Positions 7,147-15,238 of a DNA stretch of 59,787 bases are shown here, in pieces (position 1 is the stretch's first letter; each line of letters begins with the position of its first letter). The DNA lies in contig NZ_JADEYR010000016.1 of assembly GCF_015209585.1 (NCBI RefSeq), positions 1-59,787 of the forward strand, read 5' to 3'. The notes beneath the pieces were generated by a model that searched no databases, had not been told where the DNA came from, and saw only the letters and a list, made by a program, of their open reading frames with translations. A program made the translations under genes and the position numbers. This stretch comes from Brachybacterium epidermidis. Lineage in GTDB: Bacteria; Actinomycetota; Actinomycetes; Actinomycetales; Dermabacteraceae.

Positions 7147-8252
7147 CCACCCCCACCGGACCCGTCGGCGTCGGCATCATCGGTGCCGGCGTGATCGCCG
7201 CCCAGTACCTCACCCAGCTCGCCACCTTCCCCGACGTCGAGGTGCGCGCCATCGGCGATCTGAGGGCAGAGGCCTCCGCTGCTCGCGCCGAGGAGTACGG
7301 CATCCCCCACCACGGCGGGGTGGAGACCGTGCTGGACGATCCGGACGTCGAGATCGTCATCAACCTGACCATCCCGGCCGCCCACCACGCGGTCTCCAGC
7401 TCCATCCTCGAGGCCGGCAAGCACGTGTGGAGCGAGAAGCCGCTGACCACCAACCGTGAGGACGCCGCCGCCCTGCTGCGCCAGGCCTCCGAGACGGGCC
7501 TGCGGGTCGGGTGCGCCCCCGACACCGTGCTCGGTGCCGGCGTGCAGACCGCCCTGCGCACCTTGGCCTCCGGCGTGGTCGGCGAGCCCCGCTCCGCGGT
7601 GGCGCGCTTCCGCTCCCCCGGCCCCGAGTCCTGGCACCCCAACCCAGACTTCCTGTTCCAGGCCGGCGCGGGACCGCTCTACGACATCGGCCCGTACTAC
7701 CTCACCGCCCTGGTGATGGCCTACGGCCCCGTCTCCTCCGTCAGCGCCGTCGGCTCCCGCGCCAGCGAGACCCGCACCATCGGCTCCGGGCCCCGCGCCG
7801 GGGAGTCCTTCGAGGTGGAGGTCCCCACCCACGTCAACGGCGTGCTGCGCTTTGCGAGCGGCACCACCGGCTCGGTCGAGTTCTCCTTCGACGACCCGAT
7901 CGGGCGGCCGCCGGTGCTGGAGCTGACCGGTTCCACCGGCACCATCGCCCTGCCGGATCCGAACGTGTTCGAGGGCCCCACCCTGGTCGCCCAGCGCGGC
8001 GACGAGGACTGGACCGAGCACGAGGCCACCGGTGCGGTGACCGGGCGCGGCCTGGGCGTGCTGGAGATGGCCCGCGCCATTCGCGCAGGCCGCCCCCACC
8101 GCCTCACGGGGGAGCTGGCCGACCACGTCCTGGACATCATGATCAGCCTGGACGAGGCCACCGGCACCACCTCCGGCGTGGACCTGGCCTCCACCGTCAG
8201 CGCCCCGGCGCTGCTGGACGAGGACTTCGACCCCCTCGCCGCGACGCTCTGA
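7143..8252 (+). CDS. Gfo/Idh/MocA family NAD(P)-dependent sugar oxidoreductase
   Basis: 369 aa. The N-terminal Rossmann fold has GIIGAGVIA (about residues 10-18) for NAD(P), and EKPL at about 99-102 carries the family's conserved catalytic Lys. The C-terminal alpha/beta domain is present, with GPLYDIGPYY at about 180-189, where relatives have the catalytic D/H pair. It overlaps the preceding TIM-barrel gene by 4 bp, so translation is coupled. It oxidises or reduces a cyclic sugar hydroxyl or ketone. Within this operon one dehydrogenase could oxidise the substrate at C3 and the other re-reduce the product. Which does which cannot be told with certainty. Confidence 0.85.
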   Translation: MTTPTGPVGVGIIGAGVIAAQYLTQLATFPDVEVRAIGDLRAEASAARAEEYGIPHHGGVETVLDDPDVEIVINLTIPAAHHAVSSSILEAGKHVWSEKPLTTNREDAAALLRQASETGLRVGCAPDTVLGAGVQTALRTLASGVVGEPRSAVARFRSPGPESWHPNPDFLFQAGAGPLYDIGPYYLTALVMAYGPVSSVSAVGSRASETRTIGSGPRAGESFEVEVPTHVNGVLRFASGTTGSVEFSFDDPIGRPPVLELTGSTGTIALPDPNVFEGPTLVAQRGDEDWTEHEATGAVTGRGLGVLEMARAIRAGRPHRLTGELADHVLDIMISLDEATGTTSGVDLASTVSAPALLDEDFDPLAATL

Positions 8253-8279
8253 TCGACACGACCCCGAGGAGAAATCCCC

Positions 8280-9434
8280 GTGAACAGTCCCACCGTCCCC
8301 ACCGACCGCCCACTGGGGGTGGCCATGATCGGCTACGCCTTCATGGGGCGGGCCCACTCCCAGGCATGGCGCACCGTCGGTGCTGCTTTCGATGTGCCCG
8401 AGGTGGCTCGCAGGGTCATCGTCGGCCGTGACGAGCAGGCCGTGGCCGAGGCCGCCCAGCAGCTGGGCTGGCAGGAGCACGCCACCGATTGGCGCGAGGT
8501 CATCGCCCGCGACGACATCGACATCGTGGACATCTGCACGCCCGGCTTCCTCCACGCCGAGATCGCGATCGCGGCGCTCGAGGCCGGCAAGCACGTGCTG
8601 TGCGAGAAGCCCCTGGCCAACGACACCGCCGAGGCCGAAGCCATGGTCGAGGCGGCCGAGGCCGCGAAGGCCCGTGGTCAGGTCGCGGCCCTGGGCTTCA
8701 CCTACCGTCGGGTCCCCGCCCTGGCGCTGGCCAGGCAGCTGGTGGCCGACGGGCGCCTGGGCAGCATCCGCCAGGTGCGCGCCTCCTACCTCCAGGACTG
8801 GCTGGTCGACGAGGACGCCCCGATGACCTGGCGCCTGCGCAAGGAGACCGCCGGCTCGGGAGCGCTGGGGGACATCGGCTCCCACGCGATCGACCAGATC
8901 CAGCACCTGACCGGGCAGCGCACCACCGCGGTGCGCGGCCGGCTGGCGACCATGATCCCGCAGCGGCAGGGCGAGGACGGCATGGAGCAGGTGACCGTCG
9001 ATGACGCCGCCTGGGCCACCCTCGAGCTGGACGGAGGCGCGTTCGGCTCGGTGGAGGTCTCCCGGGTCGCCAACGGCGCGAAGAACCAGTTGCGCATCGA
9101 GCTGTTCGGCACGGAGGGCGCTCTGCGCTTCGAGCTCGAGAACCCCAACGAGCTGTGGTTCCTGGACTCCACCGCCCCCATCGCCGAGCAGGGCTTCACC
9201 CGCATCCTGGTCACCGAGCCGGAGCACCCCTACCTCGAGGCCTGGTGGCCGCAGGGGCACGTGCTGGGCTGGGAGAACGCCTTCACGAACCAGGCCCGTG
9301 ACCTGCTGGTGGCGATCCGGGACGGCGAGGCCGCCACCTACGCCCCCGACTTCGCCGACGGGCTCGCGCTGCAGCGCGTGCTCGATGCGGTGATCGCCTC
9401 CGATGCGGCCGACGGCGCCACCATCCCCCTCTGA
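8280..9434 (+). CDS. Gfo/Idh/MocA oxidoreductase, levoglucosan-dehydrogenase-like
   Basis: 384 aa from GTG 8280, with CCGAGGAG about 8 bases upstream. The Rossmann motif is MIGYAFMGRAH (about 16-26); EKPLAN near residue 110 has the catalytic Lys, and GSGALGDIGSHAIDQ (about 197-211) contains the Asp and His expected at the active site. From memory, the YLQDW, GSGALGDI and HPYLEAWWP segments resemble actinobacterial levoglucosan dehydrogenase, which oxidises the C3 hydroxyl of 1,6-anhydroglucose. That would make this the first enzyme of the pathway. It could also use inositols or another glycoside. No alignment was possible here. Confidence 0.8.
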   Translation: MNSPTVPTDRPLGVAMIGYAFMGRAHSQAWRTVGAAFDVPEVARRVIVGRDEQAVAEAAQQLGWQEHATDWREVIARDDIDIVDICTPGFLHAEIAIAALEAGKHVLCEKPLANDTAEAEAMVEAAEAAKARGQVAALGFTYRRVPALALARQLVADGRLGSIRQVRASYLQDWLVDEDAPMTWRLRKETAGSGALGDIGSHAIDQIQHLTGQRTTAVRGRLATMIPQRQGEDGMEQVTVDDAAWATLELDGGAFGSVEVSRVANGAKNQLRIELFGTEGALRFELENPNELWFLDSTAPIAEQGFTRILVTEPEHPYLEAWWPQGHVLGWENAFTNQARDLLVAIRDGEAATYAPDFADGLALQRVLDAVIASDAADGATIPL

Positions 9435-9464
9435 CAGAGCCCTCTACCCGAAGGAGAAGCAGCT

Positions 9465-10463
9465 ATGGCACAGCACACCCTGTTCACCGGCCAGTGGGCC
9501 GATCTCACCCTCGACGAGGTCGCCGCGCTCGCGGCCGGCTGGGGGTACGACGGCCTGGAGATCGCGATCTCCGGGGAGCACCTGGACGCCTCCCGCTGGG
9601 ACGACGAGGACTACGTCGCCGAGCGTCTGGGAATCCTTAAGAAGCACGGCCTGAAGTGCTGGGCGATCTCCCACCACCTGGGGGGTCAGGCGATCTGCGA
9701 TGACCCGATCGACTTCCGCCACCAGGCGATCCTGCCCCAGCGCATCTGGGGCGACGGCGACCCCGAGGGCGTGCGCCAGCGTGCCGCCGAGGACATGAAG
9801 GACGCCGCCCGGTTGGCACAGAAGATGGGCGTGAAGACCGTCATCGGCTTCACCGGCTCCAAGATCTGGCAGTACGTGGCCATGTTCCCGCCGGTCGGGC
9901 AGGACGTCATCGACGCCGGCTACCAGGACTTCGCCGACCGCTGGAACCCGATCCTGGACGTGTTCGACGAGTGCGGGGTGCGGTTCGCCCATGAGGTGCA
10001 CCCCTCCGAGATCGCCTACGACTACTGGACCACCAAGCGCACTCTGGAGGCCATCGGGAACCGGGAGGCGTTCGGACTGAACTGGGACCCCTCCCACTTC
10101 ATGTGGCAGGAGATCGACCCGGTCTCCTTCATCACCGACTTCGCCGACCGCATCTACCACGTGGACTGCAAGGACATCCGGGTGCGCACCACCGGTCGCA
10201 ACACCCGCCTGGGCTCGCACCTGCCGTGGGGCGACCCGCGCCGCGGCTGGGACTTCGTGTCCTTCGGCCGCGGTGACGTTCCGTGGGACGCCTGCTTCCG
10301 GGCGCTGCGCTCCATCGGCTACGACGGCCCCATCTCCATCGAGTGGGAGGACGCCGGGATGGACCGCCTGCACGGTGCGAAGGAGGCCCTGGAGCACCTG
10401 CGCACCCTGGACTACCCCGTCTCCGAGACGTCCTTCGACGACGCCTTCAGCAACCAGAGCTGA
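9465..10463 (+). CDS. Sugar phosphate isomerase/epimerase-like TIM-barrel protein (long form)
   Basis: 332 aa. ATG 9465 has AAGGAGAAG 6 bases upstream. It is a COG1082-type TIM barrel with metal-ligand segments FAHEVHPSEIA (about 172-182), NWDPSHFMW (about 206-214), YHVDCKD (about 230-236) and ISIEWEDAGMD (about 286-296). It is longer than the first barrel of the operon by insertions around HHLGGQ and the HLPWGDP loop. Last gene of the operon. In the levoglucosan route two such barrels carry out beta-elimination and rehydration of the 3-keto intermediate, which matches the pair here. The assignment is inference. Confidence 0.8.
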   Translation: MAQHTLFTGQWADLTLDEVAALAAGWGYDGLEIAISGEHLDASRWDDEDYVAERLGILKKHGLKCWAISHHLGGQAICDDPIDFRHQAILPQRIWGDGDPEGVRQRAAEDMKDAARLAQKMGVKTVIGFTGSKIWQYVAMFPPVGQDVIDAGYQDFADRWNPILDVFDECGVRFAHEVHPSEIAYDYWTTKRTLEAIGNREAFGLNWDPSHFMWQEIDPVSFITDFADRIYHVDCKDIRVRTTGRNTRLGSHLPWGDPRRGWDFVSFGRGDVPWDACFRALRSIGYDGPISIEWEDAGMDRLHGAKEALEHLRTLDYPVSETSFDDAFSNQS

Positions 10464-10529
10464 CAGTCGGAGCCGGCAGGGCGGTCACTCCCCCACCGCC
10501 GTATCAGGTGACGGCGCAGGGGCTGTCTC

Positions 10530-10535
10530 TAGGAT
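10530..10535 (+). promoter_or_regulatory. Putative -10 element, leaderless gene at 10543
   Basis: TAGGAT ends 7 bases before ATG 10543; no separate Shine-Dalgarno sequence is needed if transcription starts at or next to the A of ATG. Confidence 0.45.
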
Positions 10536-10542
10536 GGGTGAC

Positions 10543-11187
10543 ATGAGCGACACATCAGCAGCCTCCCTGGTCCAGCGTGAGCGAGCTGCCCTCGCCGATC
10601 TCCTTGATGCCGGTGGCCCCGCGGCGCCGACGGTCCTTCCCGGATGGGACGCCTCCGATCTGCTCGAGCACCTGTTGCTGCGTGAGCAGCGCCCCGATCT
10701 GATGATCGGTCCGAAGCTTCCGGTCGCGCCCGTGGCCCGCAAGGCCCAGGAGGGCCTGGACGCGCTGCGTGCACTGCCCTGGGCACAGCGGGTGGAGAAG
10801 TTCCGCTCCGGCCCGCAGAAGCTCTCCCCCGTGCGGGTGCTGGACGGGCTGATGAACACGGCGGAGTACTTCATCCACCTCGAGGACCTGCGCCGCGCTC
10901 GCCCCGACTGGGAGCCGCGCGAGCTCGCCACCTCCGACCAGGCCCAGCTCTGGTCCGGCCTGCGCCGCATGGCCCGCCTGCTGGTGAAGGCCGACGTGGA
11001 GGTGACCCTGATATCCCCCCACGGCTCGGTGCGCATCCCCACCAGGAACGCCCGTGGCGCGGTGAGCGTCCACGGCCGGCCCTCCGAGCTGCTGCTGTGG
11101 GCGTTCGGCCGGGAGCACGCTCAGGTGAGCCTGCAGGGCGAGGACTCCGCGCTGCAGGCGTTGGAGGGCGCCCGGCGAGGGTTCTGA
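10543..11187 (+). CDS. TIGR03085-family metal-binding protein (DinB/maleylpyruvate-isomerase-like)
   Basis: 214 aa from ATG 10543 (an in-frame ATG at 10534 would add three residues but overlaps the likely -10 box). The layout matches actinobacterial TIGR03085 proteins: an N-terminal QRERAALADLL helix, TVLPGWDASDLLEHLLLRE with the first His of a metal site, then TAEYFIHLEDLRRARPDW with another His, and a C-terminal lobe with GRPSELLLWAFGRE. The family belongs to the four-helix DinB/MDMPI superfamily, which includes mycothiol-dependent enzymes. The actual reaction is unknown. Confidence 0.75.
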   Translation: MSDTSAASLVQRERAALADLLDAGGPAAPTVLPGWDASDLLEHLLLREQRPDLMIGPKLPVAPVARKAQEGLDALRALPWAQRVEKFRSGPQKLSPVRVLDGLMNTAEYFIHLEDLRRARPDWEPRELATSDQAQLWSGLRRMARLLVKADVEVTLISPHGSVRIPTRNARGAVSVHGRPSELLLWAFGREHAQVSLQGEDSALQALEGARRGF

Positions 11188-11214
11188 GCGAGAGCCCTGC
11201 CGCTGCCGGCCGTC

Positions 11215-12246
11215 TCAGCGGCGCAGCAGGAACAGGCGCGGGTGGTGACCCTTCTGGAAGAAGCGGTGCTCCCGTTCCAGCCGCCAGGCGCCGGGCTCGT
11301 CCACCTGCGCCTGGAGCACCTGCTTCATCCGGCGGATCTCATGGGTGAGCACTCCCAGGCGGGCGGAGGGCGCAGCGAGGGCGGCGGCGCGGCGCAGCAG
11401 GTCCGCGTGCAGCTGCTCGTTGGTGGCATGCTCACCGTGCAGGGTGCCCCATGGCGGGTTGGTGAGGATCCGGGTGAAGCCCGCCTCCACGGGGGCCGTG
11501 AGCACATCGCCGGTGATCCAGTCGATGCGGCCCTTGCGCCGGGCAGCACGTTGATGCGCACGGGCGGCCTCGATCGCCATGGGATCCAGGTCCACGCCCA
11601 CGGCACGGGCCGGGGCGACCTCGTGCAGCTGCTCCACCAGGAAGGTCCCGGATCCACAGGTCATGTCGAGCAGCTCGTCGCCTGCACCGATCACCATCTG
11701 GTCCAGGACGGTGGCCGCGATGGTGGCGTTGACGGCGCCGGGGTAGTTCACCGTGCGCCACGGCCGGGCGGAGAGAGGCCGTGGTGTGGTGCGCAGCAGC
11801 AGCTGCCAGGACTCCCCCGCGCCCGCTGCGCCACGGCGCACCCGCAGCAGCAGATCGCCCTCCTCGTCCACGGGCACCCGGGCAAGCTCCGCCACGGCCT
11901 CGGCGATGCGCTGCATCTCGGTGCTGTCGGCTCCCGCTGCGGCGAGCCGCAGGCCGGTGAAGCGCTGCCGGGGGCGCTGGCGGCCGAGGTCCTCGATCAG
12001 GGCCGACACCTGCTGCAGCACGGAGGTCTCCAGCAGCTCGCGGGGACGGCGCGCCGGGACGGTCACCGTGGTGTACGCGGCGACCACGCGCCGCAGCCCC
12101 CGTACGGCGTCCAGATCTGCGGTGGCCAGGACCAGCTCCGTGGGCGAGACCGTGCCCACGGCCCCGAGCTGTTCGGCCTCGGCGCGGGCACTGGCCGCGC
12201 AGCCCTCGAGCAGCTCGAGGACCAGCTGATGCTCGATCTGGGGCAT
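11215..12246 (-). CDS. RNA methyltransferase of the THUMP/RlmL-TrmN type
   Basis: 343 aa. The N-terminal third is a diverged THUMP-like RNA-binding region; the C-terminal half is a class I SAM methyltransferase with LLDMTCGSGTFLVEQ (about 192-206, SAM loop), GVDLDPMAIEAA (about 217-228, acidic ribose-binding strand) and the N-P-P-W-G catalytic motif near residue 265, typical of N2-guanine rRNA/tRNA methyltransferases (COG0116). It converges on the TIGR03085 gene. The exact target nucleotide cannot be read from sequence. Confidence 0.8.
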   Translation of the reverse strand: MPQIEHQLVLELLEGCAASARAEAEQLGAVGTVSPTELVLATADLDAVRGLRRVVAAYTTVTVPARRPRELLETSVLQQVSALIEDLGRQRPRQRFTGLRLAAAGADSTEMQRIAEAVAELARVPVDEEGDLLLRVRRGAAGAGESWQLLLRTTPRPLSARPWRTVNYPGAVNATIAATVLDQMVIGAGDELLDMTCGSGTFLVEQLHEVAPARAVGVDLDPMAIEAARAHQRAARRKGRIDWITGDVLTAPVEAGFTRILTNPPWGTLHGEHATNEQLHADLLRRAAALAAPSARLGVLTHEIRRMKQVLQAQVDEPGAWRLEREHRFFQKGHHPRLFLLRR

Positions 12247-12352
12247 GGGGTCTCCTGGGACAGTGGGGTGGAGGTGGGCACGCAGCGCTCGGGGTGACGC
12301 GGTCGTAGCAGGCTATCGCCTGGTCTGCGCTGGAGCAGTGCCGGGTGATCGG

Positions 12353-12358
12353 TAGACT
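12353..12358 (+). promoter_or_regulatory. Putative -10 element of the ParA-like gene
   Basis: TAGACT lies 7 bases before GTG 12366 with no Shine-Dalgarno sequence, the leaderless arrangement repeated through this window. Confidence 0.5.
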
Positions 12359-12365
12359 GCGGGGC

Positions 12366-13157
12366 GTGTTCATCGTGAGTGTGTGTTCCCTCAAGGGCGG
12401 GGTCGGCAAGACCTCTGTCACCCTGGGCCTGGCGTCCGCTGCTCTCCACCAGGGCGTCAACACGCTGGTGATCGACCTGGATCCTCAGGGGGACACCACG
12501 CTGGGCCTGCTGGGCGAGCCGGCCACCGGCCCGGACGTCGCCGAGGTGCTCTCCTCGCCTCGCACCGAGACCGTGGATCGGGCGATCCGCCCCACCCCGT
12601 GGTCGAAGGACGAGCGCTCCCATCTCGACGTGATCCCCGGTTCAGCACGCTCTTCGGTGATGGACTCCCCCGCCCCGGCACCCCGGGACCTGCGGCGCCT
12701 GCGAGATGCACTGGACAGGCGCACCCACCAGTACGACCTGGTGCTGATCGACTGCCCGCCCTCGCTGAACGGACTCACCCAGACGGCCCTGGCCGCCTCG
12801 GACCGCTCCCTGGTGGTGGCCGAGCCCGGCTTCTTCGCCGTCACCGCCGCCGATCGCGCTCTGAAGCTCTCGGCTGAGATGCGCGAGGAGGATCTTGCGC
12901 CCCGGCTGATCCCCCTGGGCCTGGTGGTCAACCGGTACCGCCCGCGCTCGGTGGAGCACCAGTACCGCCTGGCGGAGCTGCGCGACCTGTTCGGCGACAA
13001 GGTGCTGGAGCCGGTGATCGAGGAGCGCGTGGGCCTGCAGCAGGCGCAGGGCGGCGCCGTGCCCCTGCACCGCTACGAGGGCGCTTCCGGCAAGCGCCTC
13101 ACGGAGGACTTCGATGCCCTGCTGCGCACGGTGATGGACTCCCGCCAGCTCTCCTGA
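12366..13157 (+). CDS. ParA/MinD-family ATPase (orphan)
   Basis: 263 aa. GTG 12366 is preferred over GTG 12345 because TAGACT ends 7 bases before it. The deviant Walker A is SLKGGVGKTSV (about 8-18), Walker A' VIDLDPQGD (about 38-46), and Walker B LVLIDCPPSLNG (about 125-136), as in ParA/Soj proteins. There is no parB beside it, and a second ParA lies at 37152-38024, so this is not the main chromosome-partition ATPase by position. Orphan ParAs position varied cellular cargo. It converges on the MerR gene through a strong terminator. Confidence 0.8.
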   Translation: MFIVSVCSLKGGVGKTSVTLGLASAALHQGVNTLVIDLDPQGDTTLGLLGEPATGPDVAEVLSSPRTETVDRAIRPTPWSKDERSHLDVIPGSARSSVMDSPAPAPRDLRRLRDALDRRTHQYDLVLIDCPPSLNGLTQTALAASDRSLVVAEPGFFAVTAADRALKLSAEMREEDLAPRLIPLGLVVNRYRPRSVEHQYRLAELRDLFGDKVLEPVIEERVGLQQAQGGAVPLHRYEGASGKRLTEDFDALLRTVMDSRQLS

Positions 13158-13199
13158 GCGCGCCGGCACGGACCGCCGCCCACCGTGCAGCCGCACAGA

Positions 13200-13232
13200 A
13201 ACGGCGAGCCCCCTTCCCCGGGGCTCGCCGTT
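13200..13232. terminator. Strong bidirectional terminator
   Basis: Perfect 13-bp stem AACGGCGAGCCCC/GGGGCTCGCCGTT with a 7-base loop, followed on the plus strand by TTCTTCG and on the minus strand by TTTCTG. It sits between the convergent ParA-like and MerR genes. Confidence 0.8.
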
Positions 13233-13249
13233 CTTCGTGGTGCGGGGGC

Positions 13250-13834
13250 TCAGCCGGCCTGGCGGGCGCGGCGGCGGGCCGCCAGCTCGTCCTGCAGGGC
13301 CAGGGTGGCGTCATCGGCCGGGTCGACGCTGGGCAGCACGGCCAGCTCGGTCTCGACCTCGCGCCACACGCGACCCACGGCGATGCCGAACACGCCCTGG
13401 CCGCCCTGGACCAGGTCGAAGACGTCCTCGGCGGAGGTGCACTCGTACACCGAGGCACCATCGCTCATCAGGGTGATCTGGGCGAGATCGTCGATGCCGC
13501 GCTCGCGCAGGGCGGCGACGGCAACGCGGATCTGCTGGAGGGAGACACCGGTGTCCAGGAGGCGCTTGACCACTTTCAGCACCAGTACGTCGCGGAAGCC
13601 GTACAGGCGCTGGCTGCCGGAGCCGGACGCGGCGCGCACCGACGGCTCGACCAGCCCGGTGCGGGCCCAGTAGTCCAGCTGGCGGTAGGTGATGCCGGCG
13701 GCCTTGCAGGCGGCGGGACCGCGGTAGCCGAGCTCACCGGGCGTGTCGACGACCTCGTCGAACAGGACGCCCTGCGCAGGCTCGGCAGGCACGGTGGATT
13801 GAGCGGTGCGATCGTCGCCGCGACTGGCGTTCAC
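13250..13834 (-). CDS. MerR-family transcriptional regulator (Rv1830-like)
   Basis: 194 aa from GTG 13834 with GGAGG 6 bases upstream. The winged-helix MerR DNA-binding domain spans about residues 35-110: GYRGPAACKAAGITYRQLDY, then RTGLVEPS and SQRLYGFRDVLVLKVVKRLL. The C-terminal half is helical, with no Cys-rich metal site. By position after garA and ftsR it corresponds to the second MerR gene of the mycobacterial Rv1827-Rv1830 locus. The bifunctional nuclease gene that separates them in mycobacteria is absent here. It probably regulates growth or metabolic genes. Confidence 0.8.
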   Translation of the reverse strand: MNASRGDDRTAQSTVPAEPAQGVLFDEVVDTPGELGYRGPAACKAAGITYRQLDYWARTGLVEPSVRAASGSGSQRLYGFRDVLVLKVVKRLLDTGVSLQQIRVAVAALRERGIDDLAQITLMSDGASVYECTSAEDVFDLVQGGQGVFGIAVGRVWREVETELAVLPSVDPADDATLALQDELAARRRARQAG

Positions 13835-13961
13835 ATTGACCTCCGGGATCCGGCTCCTGACGGGGAAGGAGAGGAGCTCCCCGTCAGCGTAGCGCCTTCG
13901 GGCGTCCCACCGACAGCAACTCGCCGGTTCCAGGTCACGGCTCGGTGACGGTCCGACGTGC

Positions 13962-14663
13962 TCAGCGGCCCCGCAGCTTCGACCGCAGCAGTGCGCTGTG
14001 CAGGCCGATCATGGATTCGCCGAGGTCCCGTGCGAGATCCTCCGCGCCCCCGCGGGCGGCCGGGTCGCCGGGCCTCGACAGGGGGCGCGCGATGGAGTTG
14101 ATCATGTGCGCCTCCCTCTCGGCGGAGGTGCGCAGCATCACCAGGTGCCGCGGATGCAGGCCCACATCGGCCAGGCGCCGGGCGGCGGTGGTGATCTCCA
14201 GCTCCGCGGCGCCGTAGAACAGCAGCCCGTCGGCCAGCAGACCGTACTGCTCCAGCTCGGTGAGGAACTCCTCGTCGACCCGGGCCTGCTCCGCGAGCCC
14301 CCGGCGGTCCAGGCGCACCGCCTGGATCTGTGCACTGGGGCCGGGCCTGGAGGCGATCGAGGTCACCGTGGAGCTGGCCGCAGCGTCGACACCGTGCTCG
14401 AGCAGGTGCTCCTTGATCACCTTCAGCGGCCAGAAGCGGTCCCGCTGGGCGCGCAGCACGAACAGCAGGCGGTCCACGTCCGCCCGGGAGTACTTGCGGT
14501 AGCCGGACGCGGTGCGCTCCGGCTCGATCAGGCCCTCCGCCTCGAGGTAGTGGAGCTTGGAGTGCGCCAGGTCCGGGAACTCGTCGCGCAGCAGATCGAG
14601 GACCTGGCCGATGCTCAGCCGTGCGGCCCCCGAGCTCGGCCTGCGCGATGCGGAGGCCGGCAC
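13962..14663 (-). CDS. ftsR: FtsR-like MerR-family regulator of cell division
   Basis: 233 aa from GTG 14663, only 4 bp after the stop of the FHA gene, so clearly co-transcribed. The MerR helix-turn-helix covers about 16-85 (LSIGQVLDLLRDEF, SKLHYLEAEGLIEPER, GYRKYSRADVDRLLFVLR). A long C-terminal region includes EFLTELEQYGLLADG, typical of FtsR. In Corynebacterium FtsR activates ftsZ. Identification rests on domain layout plus the garA neighbour. Confidence 0.8.
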   Translation of the reverse strand: MPASASRRPSSGAARLSIGQVLDLLRDEFPDLAHSKLHYLEAEGLIEPERTASGYRKYSRADVDRLLFVLRAQRDRFWPLKVIKEHLLEHGVDAAASSTVTSIASRPGPSAQIQAVRLDRRGLAEQARVDEEFLTELEQYGLLADGLLFYGAAELEITTAARRLADVGLHPRHLVMLRTSAEREAHMINSIARPLSRPGDPAARGGAEDLARDLGESMIGLHSALLRSKLRGR

Positions 14664-14667
14664 CGGG

Positions 14668-15111
14668 TCAGCCCTTCCCGTGGAACGGGTGGTAGGTCAG
14701 GCGGTACTTGCCGATCTGGACGTCCTGACCGGGCTCGAGGTGGGCCTCGTCCACTCGCTCACGAGCCACGTACGTGCCGTTGAGGGAGCCCAGGTCCCGT
14801 ACCAGGAAGCCGGCGCCGTCCCGCACGAAGGCGGCGTGCTTGCGGGAGACGGTGACGTCGTCCAGGAAGATCTCGCTGTTGGGGTGGCGGCCGGCGATGG
14901 TGGTCTCGGAGTCCAGCAGGAAGCGGGCACCCATGTTCGGGCCCTTGCGGACGATCAGCAGGGCGCTGTCCGGGGGCAGGTTGTCGATCGCCGCGCGATC
15001 CTGGGACGTGATGCCGGCATCGCCGTCGTCAGCCGGATCGACGGGCGAGATCGCACTCAGCTGCGACGTGTGATCCAGATTCGTGTCGTTCCATTCGGTA
15101 TTGTCCGACAT
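14668..15111 (-). CDS. garA: GarA/OdhI-like FHA-domain regulator
   Basis: 147 aa. The FHA domain fills about residues 48-142 with the phosphothreonine-binding residues in AGRHPNSEIFLDD (R near 75), TVSRKHAAF (S and H near 90-93) and GSLNGTYV. Homologues (mycobacterial GarA, corynebacterial OdhI) bind 2-oxoglutarate dehydrogenase and glutamate enzymes, switched by kinase phosphorylation of an N-terminal ETT motif. Here the short N-terminal tail reads DHTSQL where ETTSVF is expected, so only one of the two acceptor Thr residues remains. It heads the operon with ftsR. Confidence 0.85.
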   Translation of the reverse strand: MSDNTEWNDTNLDHTSQLSAISPVDPADDGDAGITSQDRAAIDNLPPDSALLIVRKGPNMGARFLLDSETTIAGRHPNSEIFLDDVTVSRKHAAFVRDGAGFLVRDLGSLNGTYVARERVDEAHLEPGQDVQIGKYRLTYHPFHGKG

Positions 15112-15238
15112 CGCGCACCCCTTCCCTGATCAGCGGTCTGCCCGGGGACGGTACTGGCACCGGGCGCCGCCCATCAATCTTCGCACGACACCGGGGGTGG
15201 GGCGAGCAGAATCCGCCGTCACCGCCAGGATTTGACGA

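Noticed and set aside
7104..9260. Very long antisense open frame opposite the two Gfo/Idh/MocA genes
   Set aside because: Its protein is a Gly/His/Arg/Val-rich low-complexity product typical of the complementary frame of GC-rich genes. The plus-strand proteins are clear family members.
11180..11212. Terminator between the TIGR03085 gene and the methyltransferase gene
   Set aside because: Only an imperfect short repeat (AGGGTTCT/AGAGCCCT) overlapping the stop codon; too weak to list.
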